Shown in pieces: positions 1-7,767 of a stretch of 64,000 nucleotides of DNA. Below the pieces are notes generated by a model. It saw only the letters and a program-made list of their open reading frames with translations. It was not told where the DNA came from and did not search any database. Positions within the stretch are counted from its first letter, which is position 1, and each line of letters starts with the position of its first letter. A program made the position numbers and the translations under genes. Origin of the DNA: an uncultured Clostridia bacterium (lineage in GTDB: Bacteria; Bacillota; Clostridia; Christensenellales; Borkfalkiaceae); NCBI GenBank assembly GCA_934247225.1, contig CAKQJE010000003.1, forward strand, positions 1 to 64,000, given 5' to 3'.

Positions 1-462
1 CTTGTTCCGTTCAAAAGCGTGAATTATATAGACATAACGGCGACCGACCCCGAAAAGGAAGCCGAAAGATACGGAAAGTTGTTGGCGGCTAATCCGACGG
101 ATATCGTCGTTATGGGCATAGGCGAAAACGGACATATAGCATTTAACGATCCCGACGTTGCAGATTTCAACGACAAAAAGGTTGTAAAACCCGTTAAGCT
201 CGATGAAATTTGTCGCAATCAGCAGGTAAACGACGGCTGTTTTAAAACGATAGACGAAGTACCTACGCACGCGATGACTTTGACCGTTCCTACGCTCGTT
301 GCCGCTCCGTGGCTTTTCTGCATAGTTCCGGCGGCGACAAAGGCGAAAGCTGTTTATGAAACTATAAACGGAAGTATAGACGAGCATTGCCCCGCGAGCA
401 TTTTAAGAACGAGAGACAACGCGAAGTTATACCTCGACGACAAGAGTTCGGCGCTGTTATGA
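1..462 (+). CDS. nagB: Glucosamine-6-phosphate deaminase, C-terminal part
   Basis: Converts glucosamine-6-phosphate to fructose-6-phosphate and ammonia in the cytoplasm. The frame is open from base 1, so the 5' end lies outside the window; about 153 residues are visible. The family signature GIGENGHIAFNDP, which holds active-site residues, is present, followed by the usual conserved stretches THAMTLTVPTL and ending LYLDDKSSALL. The stop codon overlaps the ATG of the next gene (ATGA), indicating translational coupling with nagA and a nag operon. Identification is secure; only the N-terminal part is unseen. Confidence 0.95.
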   Translation, partial: LVPFKSVNYIDITATDPEKEAERYGKLLAANPTDIVVMGIGENGHIAFNDPDVADFNDKKVVKPVKLDEICRNQQVNDGCFKTIDEVPTHAMTLTVPTLVAAPWLFCIVPAATKAKAVYETINGSIDEHCPASILRTRDNAKLYLDDKSSALL

Positions 463-1601
463 TAGAGATAAAAAGCGATAAAATAATAACCCCATCGGGT
501 TTGCGATCGGGTTATTTATACGTTGATAATCGACTTATAGACGGGTTTTCCGAAAAACAAAGACCTGCCGACGAGCATTATGACTTTACTGGGAAATACG
601 TTTCCGCAGGGTTCATAGATTTGCATACTCACGGCGCGGGCGGTTATCCGTTTATAAATTGCACCGAGAACGACGTAGTAAATGCGTGTAACTTCCACTT
701 AAAACACGGAACGACGAGCATTATGCCGACGGTTACGGCAGGCGCGTTCGAAACAATGAGAGAAGCTGTAGCGAAAATAGCTTCGGCAAAACGCGGAAAC
801 AAAGCGAAAAACAACATAATAGGCGCGCATATGGAAGGACCTTATCTTTCCGCGAAACAGTGCGGCGCGCAATGCCCGAAATTCATAACGAAACCGCAGA
901 AAGCCGACTATAAGTCGATTATCGAGGAATTCGGCGACTCAATAGCTCGTTGGACATACGCTCCCGAGAACGACGAAAACGGCGAATTCTGCAAATATTT
1001 AACATCGCACGGCATAATAGCCTCCGCGGGGCATACCGACGCAAAATACGAGGATATGAAAACTGCGATAGATAACGGTTGCAACCTCGTAACGCATTTG
1101 TATTCGTGTACGTCCACCGTTACGCGCGATCACGGTTTCCGTTCCCTCGGCGTAATCGAAAGTACGTTTTTGCGCGACGAACTTTGCGCCGAAATAATAG
1201 CCGACGGCAAGCACCTGCCGCCCGAGCTTATAAAAATGATAGTGAAAATCAAAGGCGCGGATAAAACCCTTCTTTGTACCGATAGTCTCGCGATAGCGGG
1301 AACGGATATAAAAGAAGGCGTGATGAGCGGCACCGAATTTATTGTGGAGGACGGAGTTTGCAAGCTCAAAGACCGCTCGGCATTCGCGGGCAGCATCGCC
1401 ACGACGGACAGATTAGTCAGAGTAATGACGAAAGAGTGCGGCTACGATATGGTAACCGCGGTAAAAATGATTACGGAAACGCCCGCGAAAATAGCGAAGA
1501 TAAACGCGGGCAAACTTGAAAAAGGTTATAAGGCCGATATAGTCGTTTTTGACGAAAATATCAACATAGAAACGACTTTCGTCGGCGGAGAAAAAGTTTA
1601 A
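459..1601 (+). CDS. nagA: N-acetylglucosamine-6-phosphate deacetylase
   Basis: Removes acetate from N-acetylglucosamine-6-phosphate, supplying the substrate of NagB. The start chosen is the ATG overlapping the nagB stop (ATGA), giving 380 residues, the normal family length; an upstream in-frame start at 387 would overlap nagB by 76 bases and is unlikely. Amidohydrolase landmarks are visible: the metal motif LHTHGAGG, HMEGPYLS, the His in SAGHTDA, THLYS, and the catalytic Asp in LCTDSLAIAG. Two exact copies of a dispersed 16-mer (525-540 and, inverted, 908-923) lie inside this coding sequence without breaking the frame. Confidence 0.95.
   Translation: MIEIKSDKIITPSGLRSGYLYVDNRLIDGFSEKQRPADEHYDFTGKYVSAGFIDLHTHGAGGYPFINCTENDVVNACNFHLKHGTTSIMPTVTAGAFETMREAVAKIASAKRGNKAKNNIIGAHMEGPYLSAKQCGAQCPKFITKPQKADYKSIIEEFGDSIARWTYAPENDENGEFCKYLTSHGIIASAGHTDAKYEDMKTAIDNGCNLVTHLYSCTSTVTRDHGFRSLGVIESTFLRDELCAEIIADGKHLPPELIKMIVKIKGADKTLLCTDSLAIAGTDIKEGVMSGTEFIVEDGVCKLKDRSAFAGSIATTDRLVRVMTKECGYDMVTAVKMITETPAKIAKINAGKLEKGYKADIVVFDENINIETTFVGGEKV
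525..540 (+). repeat. Dispersed 16-mer GATAATCGACTTATAG, copy 1
   Basis: Exact copy inside nagA, read as D-N-R-L-I. It is followed by ACGGGTTTT, like the GC-rich plus T-run flank of the intergenic copies. Other copies lie at 908-923 (inverted), 3050-3065, 12053-12068 (one mismatch), 51558-51573 (inverted) and 54811-54826 (inverted). Function unknown. Confidence 0.75.
908..923 (-). repeat. Dispersed 16-mer, copy 2 (inverted, in nagA)
   Basis: Exact reverse complement of GATAATCGACTTATAG within nagA, read on the plus strand as Y-K-S-I-I. It lies 383 bases from copy 1 in the opposite orientation. Confidence 0.75.
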
Positions 1602-1631
1602 GACAAACACAAAATCAGGGAGATAAAAATC

Positions 1632-2702
1632 ATGAAAAAATTAAATCTTGCAATTATCGGACAGGGCAGAAGCGGAAGAGATATTCACGGCGCATATTAC
1701 CGTTCGGAGAAAAATTTATATTTTAACGTCAGATATGTTGTGGATTACGACGAACGCCGCCGTAAGCAGGCGGAAACGCTTTACCCCGGTTGCGAGACCT
1801 TTGCGGATTATCGCGAACTGTTCGACAAAAACGATATCGATCTCGTTGTGAACGCTTCTTATTCGCAAATGCATTACGACATAACGAAGGATCTTATCGA
1901 ACACGGCAAAAACGTTCTTACCGAAAAGCCGTTTGCGAGAAATACTTATGAATGCGAAACGCTTATAAACGCCGCAAAGAAGCACGGAGTTGTGCTTGCG
2001 GTTTTCCACAACACGCAACCCGCGCCTTTTTATCAGCATGCCTTAAAGCTTATAAAGGACGGAACGCTCGGCGACGTGAAACAAGTAAGCATAAGATATA
2101 ACGGCTTTGCCCGCAGGTGGGATTGGCAGACTCTGCAAAAATGCATGGGCGGAAGCGCGTATAACACGGGTCCGCACCCGATCGCTATGGGGCTTGGTTT
2201 TCTTGATTTCGACGAAAACTTTAAAGTCGTATATTCCAAGCTCGACACCGCGCTTACAAGCGGAGACGCGGAGGATTACGTTAAAATTTTGCTTACCGCG
2301 CCGAAAAAACCGCTTGTCGATATAGAAATAAATTCGACGGACGCGTTCTGCAATTATACCATAAAAATTCAGGGTTCCAGAGGAACGTTCAAGAATACGC
2401 CGGGAAGTTATGCAATGAAGTATTATAAGGACAGCGAAAACATAAAACAACCTGTTGTCGAACACTTCCTGGAAGATGAGAACGGCAACCCGCTTTACTG
2501 CTCGGAAAAACTTAAAGTTCACGAGGAGAGCGGCGATTATGAAGGAACGGCGTTCGATTTCGGTTCCGCCGCGGTTTACGAAAACGTTTATCATATTTTA
2601 AAGGAAAACGCAGAGGATAAAATGCCGCTTCACCACGCGGCGATGGTCATAAACGTGATCGAAACGGTTCACGCCCAAAACCCACTTCCCGTAAAATTTT
2701 AA
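1632..2702 (+). CDS. Gfo/Idh/MocA-family NAD(P)-dependent oxidoreductase
   Basis: A 356-residue cytoplasmic dehydrogenase-like protein. The N-terminal Rossmann fold starts LAIIGQGRSGRDIHG; the family motif EKPFARN occurs near residue 98 and supplies the lysine that contacts cofactor and substrate. The C-terminal half, with GGSAYNTGPHPI, fits the substrate-binding alpha/beta domain. The ribosome binding site AGGGAG precedes the ATG. It follows nagA after 30 bases in the same orientation, so it may act on an amino sugar or its derivative, but the family acts on many sugars and the substrate cannot be read from sequence. It is followed by a terminator, so it closes the operon. Confidence 0.85.
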   Translation: MKKLNLAIIGQGRSGRDIHGAYYRSEKNLYFNVRYVVDYDERRRKQAETLYPGCETFADYRELFDKNDIDLVVNASYSQMHYDITKDLIEHGKNVLTEKPFARNTYECETLINAAKKHGVVLAVFHNTQPAPFYQHALKLIKDGTLGDVKQVSIRYNGFARRWDWQTLQKCMGGSAYNTGPHPIAMGLGFLDFDENFKVVYSKLDTALTSGDAEDYVKILLTAPKKPLVDIEINSTDAFCNYTIKIQGSRGTFKNTPGSYAMKYYKDSENIKQPVVEHFLEDENGNPLYCSEKLKVHEESGDYEGTAFDFGSAAVYENVYHILKENAEDKMPLHHAAMVINVIETVHAQNPLPVKF

Positions 2703-2770
2703 TTGCCGGTTAAGCGGTTTTATTAAACAAAACGAATAAACGGACTTATAGATTTTTACAATTATTTTAA

Positions 2771-2805
2771 CAAAAAAGGAAGCCTGCTTCGCTTCCTTTT
2801 TTTGT
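2771..2805. terminator. Bidirectional intrinsic terminator after the oxidoreductase
   Basis: Stem GGAAGC/GCTTCC around a 7-base loop, extended by an A-run on the left and a T-run on the right, so it can stop transcription from either side. Confidence 0.85.
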
Positions 2806-2820
2806 GTAAAAATCAAATAA

Positions 2821-2991
2821 AATAATAACGGTGTCGGCGAAATTGCGGTAAAATCGAGGAAAAACGTTTCGACCGTGGGCGCGGGCGACGTTTTTCACGG
2901 GGCGTTCTGTTACTTTAAATTCAGTAAAAACGAAAGCTTCGAAGAAGCGTTGACTCACGCGACCGAAATCGCGACGAATTATGTGAAATAA
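2821..2991 (+). pseudogene. PfkB-family sugar kinase, C-terminal remnant
   Basis: No start codon fits, but this frame translates to about 56 residues ending in a stop, containing STVGAGDVFHGAF, the PfkB/ribokinase signature with catalytic Asp (usually DTTGAGDAFHGAF), then EALTHATEIATNYVK, typical of the family's last helices. A TAA directly precedes the open stretch, and the segment begins just after the terminator of the previous gene. The N-terminal roughly 250 residues of a kinase are missing, so this is a deletion remnant of a sugar kinase once adjacent to the nag genes. Confidence 0.8.
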
Positions 2992-3049
2992 AGCGCGAGG
3001 ACGCGTAGCCGCGACTTTTATTTATTGCTTATTCCGTTAAAAATGTGGC

Positions 3050-3065
3050 GATAATCGACTTATAG
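3050..3065 (+). repeat. Dispersed 16-mer, copy 3
   Basis: Exact intergenic copy of GATAATCGACTTATAG followed by AGGCGTTTTTGA; the same extension follows the copy at 12053, so the conserved unit is nearer 28-30 bases. Confidence 0.8.
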
Positions 3066-3132
3066 AGGCGTTTTTGAATGTCGATTGCCCGATTTAAAAA
3101 AATAAAACAGTTTATAACCCGATATGATTTAT

Positions 3133-3163
3133 AACCCGACGCGGATTCCGCGTCGGGTTTTTT
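3133..3163 (+). terminator. Intrinsic terminator
   Basis: Perfect 13-bp stem AACCCGACGCGGA/TCCGCGTCGGGTT with almost no loop, followed by a T-run. It separates the kinase remnant from the yqfC operon. Confidence 0.85.
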
Positions 3164-3206
3164 GCTCGGGAACTTTCGTCGCGCCGATAAAATATTCGGC
3201 GAAAGC

Positions 3207-3266
3207 CCGAAAAATTATATACGTTTCCGAAAAATTATATACGTTCCCGAAAAATCATATACGAGG
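3207..3266 (+). repeat. Three tandem 20-bp repeats upstream of yqfC
   Basis: Units of the form CGAAAAATTATATACGTTYC occur three times head to tail; the third has TCATAT instead of TTATAT. They lie 70-130 bases upstream of yqfC and could be a regulator array or promoter-proximal repeat; no function can be assigned. Confidence 0.7.
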
Positions 3267-3337
3267 GGAAAGGCGAATAAAATTAAAGAGAAAAGTCGTG
3301 CGAAGAAATAAAAACCAAAATACAGGAGAAAGAATAT

Positions 3338-3598
3338 ATGGCGTTCGGCGATAACCTTTTGGAATGTTTAGGTCTTAAAAACGAGCTTTCGGGTTGTTCG
3401 TTCCGCATAACCGTGTTCGGCGAAGAGGGCGTCGTTATAGGCGGGGTTAAAAAAATAGCTAAGATAAGCGACGAGGAGATTTCCTTTTTAACGTCGAAAA
3501 AAACGGTGTCCGTAAGCGGAAAAAATCTTAAAATAACAAGTTACGGCGAAAAAGAGTCTGCAATTTCGGGGATTATAACGGGTGTGAAGATCGTTTGA
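3338..3598 (+). CDS. yqfC: YabP/YqfC-family sporulation protein
   Basis: An 86-residue protein with the YabP/YqfC-family layout: LGLKNELSGCSFRITVFGEEGVVIGG, then ISDEEISFLTSKKTVSVSGKNLKI and a hydrophobic C-terminal strand. In Bacillus the yqfCD pair is mother-cell expressed during sporulation and is followed by phoH, as here. AGGAGA precedes the ATG. Its stop overlaps a possible TTG start of the next frame, but the better yqfD start is farther downstream. Assignment rests on sequence style plus exact synteny. Confidence 0.85.
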   Translation: MAFGDNLLECLGLKNELSGCSFRITVFGEEGVVIGGVKKIAKISDEEISFLTSKKTVSVSGKNLKITSYGEKESAISGIITGVKIV

Positions 3599-3602
3599 AA
3601 TT

Positions 3603-3637
3603 TTTCCGCCGCCGAGGAGAAGCCTCGGCGGCGGAAA
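3603..3637 (+). other. Perfect 15-bp stem-loop in the yqfC-yqfD gap
   Basis: TTTCCGCCGCCGAGG, loop AGAAG, then its exact complement. There is no T-run afterwards, so it is not a standard terminator; it may be an mRNA stabiliser or translation attenuator between yqfC and yqfD. Its presence argues that the stretch before 3712 is untranslated. Confidence 0.65.
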
Positions 3638-3711
3638 GCGTTATAGTTATACCCGGGCATATCGGGCGGACAAAGAAAACGACAAAAAGCGGGAAAGGAG
3701 CGAAAACGGAA

Positions 3712-4617
3712 ATGAAAAATAAAAAATTCAAAAGTCTTTGCGGGGTTTACAGAGCCGACGTCGAAACCGACGTAAGATTTTTCGCGGAGAATTTCAGAAG
3801 AAAAGGAATTTCCTTATACAATCTGCGATTTTCGAAAAAAAACATATCTTTTGTCTCGCCGATAACAAACCGCGAAAAAATTTTTGCAATTTCGGATAAT
3901 ATGTGTTATAATATACGGGAAACAGGTTATAAGGGTAAGCTCGCTTTTTTTGCTGCGGCACTGAAAAACGCAGGACTTATCGCGGTTTTCGCGCTCGTCG
4001 CCCTTTTCGGAAACAGGACGGACGGCGTTATAGGCAAAATCGAGTTTACGGGTGACGGCGAGCTTTTAAGAACCGAAACCGAACTCGTTTTAAAAGCCGA
4101 GGGCGTTGAAATCGGCTCGGAATTTCCCGATGACGCGAACGGTTTATCCCGAAAAATAGCTTCTTCGAGCGATAAATTCGAATTCGCTTCCGTTTCCAAA
4201 CGCGGCAGAACTTTAATAATCGACGTTCGCGCCGCGACGGGGAAAACTTCACCGATAAGCGAGCGGAAAAAACGCATAATAAGTCCGTGCGACGGCGTTA
4301 TAAGGCGCGTTTCGAGATACAGCGGCACGTCGCTCGTTTTCGCGGGCGATACCGTTAAAAAAGGCGACGTTTTAATCGACGGTTATTACGAGAAAAACGG
4401 CGAGAGGACGGAAACTTATTCGCTCGGCGAGGTGGAAATCGCGGTAACCGAGAAATTCGATTATAAAACCGAGGGCGAAGGGAAAGAATATGCGGACAGA
4501 GCCAAGGCGATCGCGCGGGAGAAATATTCCGATAAGGACGTTATTTCCGTGACGTGCGAACTTGTCGCTCCGAAAACTTATCGGATAACCGTGATTTATA
4601 CGGTCGTCGCGGGGTAG
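3712..4617 (+). CDS. yqfD: Sporulation protein YqfD
   Basis: A membrane protein expected in the sporangium mother cell. The chosen ATG has AAAGGAG 11 bases upstream and gives 301 residues, shorter than the roughly 400 of the Bacillus protein. A TTG at 3595 would add 39 poorly structured residues encoded across a perfect hairpin and is rejected. Matches to the family are GISLYNLRFSKKNISF near the N-terminus, one transmembrane segment (about residues 85-102, LIAVFALVALFG), a beta-rich middle, and DGVIRRVSRYSGTSLVFAGDTVKKGDVLIDG, a YqfD hallmark that resembles a lipoyl-like hairpin. It is downstream of yqfC and upstream of phoH, the standard order. Confidence 0.85.
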   Translation: MKNKKFKSLCGVYRADVETDVRFFAENFRRKGISLYNLRFSKKNISFVSPITNREKIFAISDNMCYNIRETGYKGKLAFFAAALKNAGLIAVFALVALFGNRTDGVIGKIEFTGDGELLRTETELVLKAEGVEIGSEFPDDANGLSRKIASSSDKFEFASVSKRGRTLIIDVRAATGKTSPISERKKRIISPCDGVIRRVSRYSGTSLVFAGDTVKKGDVLIDGYYEKNGERTETYSLGEVEIAVTEKFDYKTEGEGKEYADRAKAIAREKYSDKDVISVTCELVAPKTYRITVIYTVVAG

Positions 4618-4708
4618 AAAAACGGGATGAAAAACGGAAACAACGGTATGATTGCGTCCGAAAAGCTCGTCCGAAAAACTCTTACATACCTGTAAACGGA
4701 GAAAAATT

Positions 4709-5701
4709 TTGGCGGAACTTAAAATCGAAGTCGAATTAGGCACGCTGGACACGCTGTCCCGCCTGCTCGGAGCGTTCGACGAAAATCTCAATACGATAGC
4801 ACGCGAAACGGGCGTTACGGCGTTCGTCGAAGGCACGAAAATCAAGCTTTCGGGCGAAGAAAACCAGGTTTTGCTTGCGGAAACCGTTATAAACAAGCTG
4901 GCGAGCATAATCCGTTCGGGCGAACCTATCGACAAAACGCGGATAATCTACTGCGTGGAGCTTGCCAAAGAGGGCAACGCCGAGGGGATAGAGAAAGTTA
5001 TGTCCGGCGTTATCGCGATCACTTCGCGCGGCAGGCAGATAAAATGCAAAACCGTCGGACAGAAAAAATACGTTGACGCGATAAAGAAAAACGCCGTTGT
5101 TTTCGGCGTCGGTCCTGCCGGAACGGGTAAAACCTATCTCGCGGTGGCAATGGCTGTTTCGGCGTTCAAAAACAAAGAAGTGGAGAAGATAATTCTCACG
5201 CGCCCCGCCGTGGAGGCAGGCGAAAAACTCGGGTTTTTACCGGGCGATTTGCAGACGAAAGTCGACCCGTATCTCCGCCCGCTTTACGACGCTTTGCAGG
5301 AAATGTTCGGAATGGACAACTATTTGAAGCTTATGGAGCGGGGAATAATCGAAATCGCGCCGCTCGCGTATATGCGCGGCAGAACGCTTTCGAACGCGTT
5401 CATTATTCTCGACGAAGCGCAGAACACGACGAAGGAGCAGATGAAAATGTTCCTGACCCGTATGGGCGACGGAAGCAGGGTCGTCGTGACGGGGGATCTC
5501 ACGCAGATCGACCTTCCCGACGGCAAAAAAAGCGGACTCAAACACGCGACGACTATTCTGAAAAATATCGAAGGGATAGAGACGGTTTATCTTACGGCGA
5601 AAGACGTAGTCCGTCATGCCCTCGTTATGGAAATAATCAAAGCATATGAAAAGGAAACCGACGGCGAAAACCGCCGTGCGGACAAGGAAAGAAAAGACTA
5701 A
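4709..5701 (+). CDS. phoH: PhoH-family ATPase
   Basis: A 330-residue cytoplasmic P-loop protein. TTG is taken as start because GGAG lies 7 bases upstream and the product then begins AELKIEVELG, as in other PhoH proteins; the longer frame from 4652 adds unrelated residues. Walker A GPAGTGKT is at residues 135-142 and Walker B IILDEAQN near 235; VTGDLTQIDLP follows. PhoH proteins are nucleotide-hydrolysing factors tied to RNA metabolism, and in this genomic setting the gene usually precedes pgpH and ybeY. The stop overlaps the pgpH ATG (TAATG). Confidence 0.93.
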   Translation: MAELKIEVELGTLDTLSRLLGAFDENLNTIARETGVTAFVEGTKIKLSGEENQVLLAETVINKLASIIRSGEPIDKTRIIYCVELAKEGNAEGIEKVMSGVIAITSRGRQIKCKTVGQKKYVDAIKKNAVVFGVGPAGTGKTYLAVAMAVSAFKNKEVEKIILTRPAVEAGEKLGFLPGDLQTKVDPYLRPLYDALQEMFGMDNYLKLMERGIIEIAPLAYMRGRTLSNAFIILDEAQNTTKEQMKMFLTRMGDGSRVVVTGDLTQIDLPDGKKSGLKHATTILKNIEGIETVYLTAKDVVRHALVMEIIKAYEKETDGENRRADKERKD

Positions 5702-7170
5702 TGTATTATCAATCGAAAAGGGCGATACAATGGAAGAAAAAGGACTATTCGAGAACCATTCTTCTGTTCGCGCTCCACACATTCATAATAATCGCGCTGT
5801 ACGCGATGATGCTGTTCGTGAACGCCTATCGCGGCGCGGTGGACACGTCGGAATTTCTGACGAGACCCGAAACGATACGAAAGCTTTTGTACGTCGCGAT
5901 TGCGGTAATTCTTCTCGCTGCGGGCATTTATCTGTATTTCTACAACGAAAACAGAGATTTTATACTGCGCTCGAAGAACATACACCTCGTTTTTATCGTT
6001 ATCGAGGTATCCATTCTCGCGATGTATATCGCGGGGCTTTATCTTAACGTTCAGTCGCGCCCGTTCGCGCTTTGCGCGCTTCTGATGCTCCTTCTTATCA
6101 ACAAACGCTCCGCGATATTCATAAACGGCGTAACGTGTATTTATATGTTCCTTGCGGACGCGTTTCTCGCGGTCGCGCCGATAACCGAGCTTGCGGTGTA
6201 TTCCGCGCTCGTTATAAACTACACGACGAGCTTGCTTGCGATTTATATCGTCGGCAGAGTCGGATCGAGACTTAAAGTTTTCGTAACCGGTTTCATAATC
6301 GCCGTGCCGATAGCCGTAAGCTACGCGGTACTCGACTTCGACACCTTTCTTCAAAAGCCCTATCAGGCGGCTTTGGACGGACTTTGGTCGGGTATGCTTT
6401 CGGTCGTTCTGATGATGGCACTGCTGCCCTTTTTCGAAAAGGCGTTCAACGTCCTTACCGATTACAGGCTCACCGAAATCACCGACCATAAATCCATGCT
6501 CATAAAAGCTCTGCACGACAACGCGCCGGGAACTTTCAATCATTCGCTTGTCGTTTCCACGCTTGCTGAGTCCTGCGCGACGGCAATCGGCGAAAACCCC
6601 CTTCTTGCGAGAGCGTGCGCTTATTATCACGACATCGGCAAGCTCAAACAGCCCGAGTTCTTCACCGAAAACCAGAAGGGTTATAACCCGCATAACGAGC
6701 TTACGCCCGAGCTTTCCACCGACATTATCCGTTCTCACGCAAAGGACGGTTACGACCTTATAAGAAAATATCACCTTCCGCAGATACTTGCGGACGTCGC
6801 CCGTCAGCACCACGGAACGTTGCCGATAAGGTACTTTTACGCAAAGGCTATGAAGTATACCGAAGGCGAACTCGATATAGAAAACTTCTCCTATCCGGGG
6901 CCTAAGCCGCAAACCAAAATCGCGGCGATAATAATGATCGCGGACGGCGCGGAAGCAAAAGTGAGAACGCTTGCCGACCGCTCGCACGAAAAGGTCGACG
7001 CGGCTGTAAGAGAAATTATCGAGGAAAGAATGGACTTAGGGCAGTTCGACGAATGCGACATCACTATGTCCGATCTCGACATAATAAGAAAGACGATAAC
7101 CAACTCGCTCGCGGGCGTTTACCACGACAGAGTGGAATATCCGAAACTCAGAATAGGCAGAAGAGACTGA
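5701..7170 (+). CDS. pgpH: c-di-AMP phosphodiesterase PgpH (YqfF), lacking the large extracellular domain
   Basis: A membrane HD-domain enzyme that hydrolyses c-di-AMP to pApA in this family. It is 489 residues, against about 700 for typical PgpH. After a first transmembrane helix (about 18-40), where the family normally has a roughly 230-residue extracellular 7TMR-HDED domain, there are only some 25 residues before the next six helices (about 65-245). The cytosolic HD domain is intact: NHSLVVSTLAE, YYHDIGK with H310 and D311, NPHNE, and HHGT. The short N-terminus looks natural because the ATG overlaps the phoH stop and no frameshift is seen. Confidence 0.9.
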   Translation: MYYQSKRAIQWKKKDYSRTILLFALHTFIIIALYAMMLFVNAYRGAVDTSEFLTRPETIRKLLYVAIAVILLAAGIYLYFYNENRDFILRSKNIHLVFIVIEVSILAMYIAGLYLNVQSRPFALCALLMLLLINKRSAIFINGVTCIYMFLADAFLAVAPITELAVYSALVINYTTSLLAIYIVGRVGSRLKVFVTGFIIAVPIAVSYAVLDFDTFLQKPYQAALDGLWSGMLSVVLMMALLPFFEKAFNVLTDYRLTEITDHKSMLIKALHDNAPGTFNHSLVVSTLAESCATAIGENPLLARACAYYHDIGKLKQPEFFTENQKGYNPHNELTPELSTDIIRSHAKDGYDLIRKYHLPQILADVARQHHGTLPIRYFYAKAMKYTEGELDIENFSYPGPKPQTKIAAIIMIADGAEAKVRTLADRSHEKVDAAVREIIEERMDLGQFDECDITMSDLDIIRKTITNSLAGVYHDRVEYPKLRIGRRD

Positions 7171-7248
7171 TAAGTCTTAAAGTTTAAAAACAGGCAGAAA
7201 AGACCGATAACGGTCTGTAATTTTGTTAAATAAAAAGGCGAGACCGAT

Positions 7249-7722
7249 ATGGCGTTAAAAATAATACGAGAGGACGAAGAGCCTTACGAATTCGAAAAAA
7301 TAGCCGAAGCCGCATATAAAAGGCTTAATCAGACGGGCGAAGTTTCGATAGAACTCGATTTCGTTTCGCCCGAAGAGATAAAACGGCTCAACAACGATTA
7401 CAGAGGGGTAGACAGAGTTACCGACGTGCTTTCTTTCCCTTATCTCGACGGTATTAAGGGTAAGGACATAAAAAAAGAGGATTTCCCCGACGATATCGAC
7501 GAGGAGACGGACTCCGTTCTCGTAGGCTCGATCTGCATTTGTTTGGAGCGGGCGAAAGAGCAAGCCGGGGAGTACGGGCATAGCCTTAAAAGAGAGGTTT
7601 GTTATCTCGCTTTGCACGGAATTTTGCATTGCTTCGGCTTCGATCATATCGAAAAGGCGGACGAAGAGGAAATGACGGCTTTGGCGGAAGAGATTATGCA
7701 AAGCCTCGATATCACAAGATAA
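7249..7722 (+). CDS. ybeY: Endoribonuclease YbeY (16S rRNA maturation)
   Basis: A single-domain metal-dependent RNase of 157 residues, normal for the family. The zinc motif HGILHCFGFDH places the three ligands at H123, H127 and H133. Upstream VSPEEIKRLNNDYRGVDRVTDVLSFP is the family's other conserved block. It acts in maturation and quality control of 16S rRNA and 70S ribosomes. The ATG lies 78 bases after pgpH, with a small hairpin (AGACCG/CGGTCT, 7200-7215) in the gap. dgkA and cdd, which usually follow, are missing. Confidence 0.93.
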   Translation: MALKIIREDEEPYEFEKIAEAAYKRLNQTGEVSIELDFVSPEEIKRLNNDYRGVDRVTDVLSFPYLDGIKGKDIKKEDFPDDIDEETDSVLVGSICICLERAKEQAGEYGHSLKREVCYLALHGILHCFGFDHIEKADEEEMTALAEEIMQSLDITR

Positions 7723-7767
7723 ACCGAAACGTAAATGCCCGCGCGGGATTAAAAAGTCCCTCTCGGC

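Larger units (their letters stand above)
2992..3337. other. Intergenic region before yqfC
   Basis: No gene is supported here. It holds an exact dispersed 16-mer (3050-3065), a strong terminator hairpin (3133-3163) and three tandem 20-bp units (3207-3266). The open frame at 3124-3354 crosses the terminator and the repeats and lacks family features. Confidence 0.6.

Noticed and set aside
3207..3266. Possible CRISPR array
   Set aside because: Units are directly adjacent with no spacers, and no cas genes exist in the window.
3124..3354. 76-residue plus-strand frame before yqfC
   Set aside because: Runs through a strong terminator and three tandem repeats and overlaps the yqfC start; no family feature.
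5698..6987. 429-residue minus-strand open frame
   Set aside because: Shadow of pgpH; highly basic composition typical of antisense frames in this GC range.
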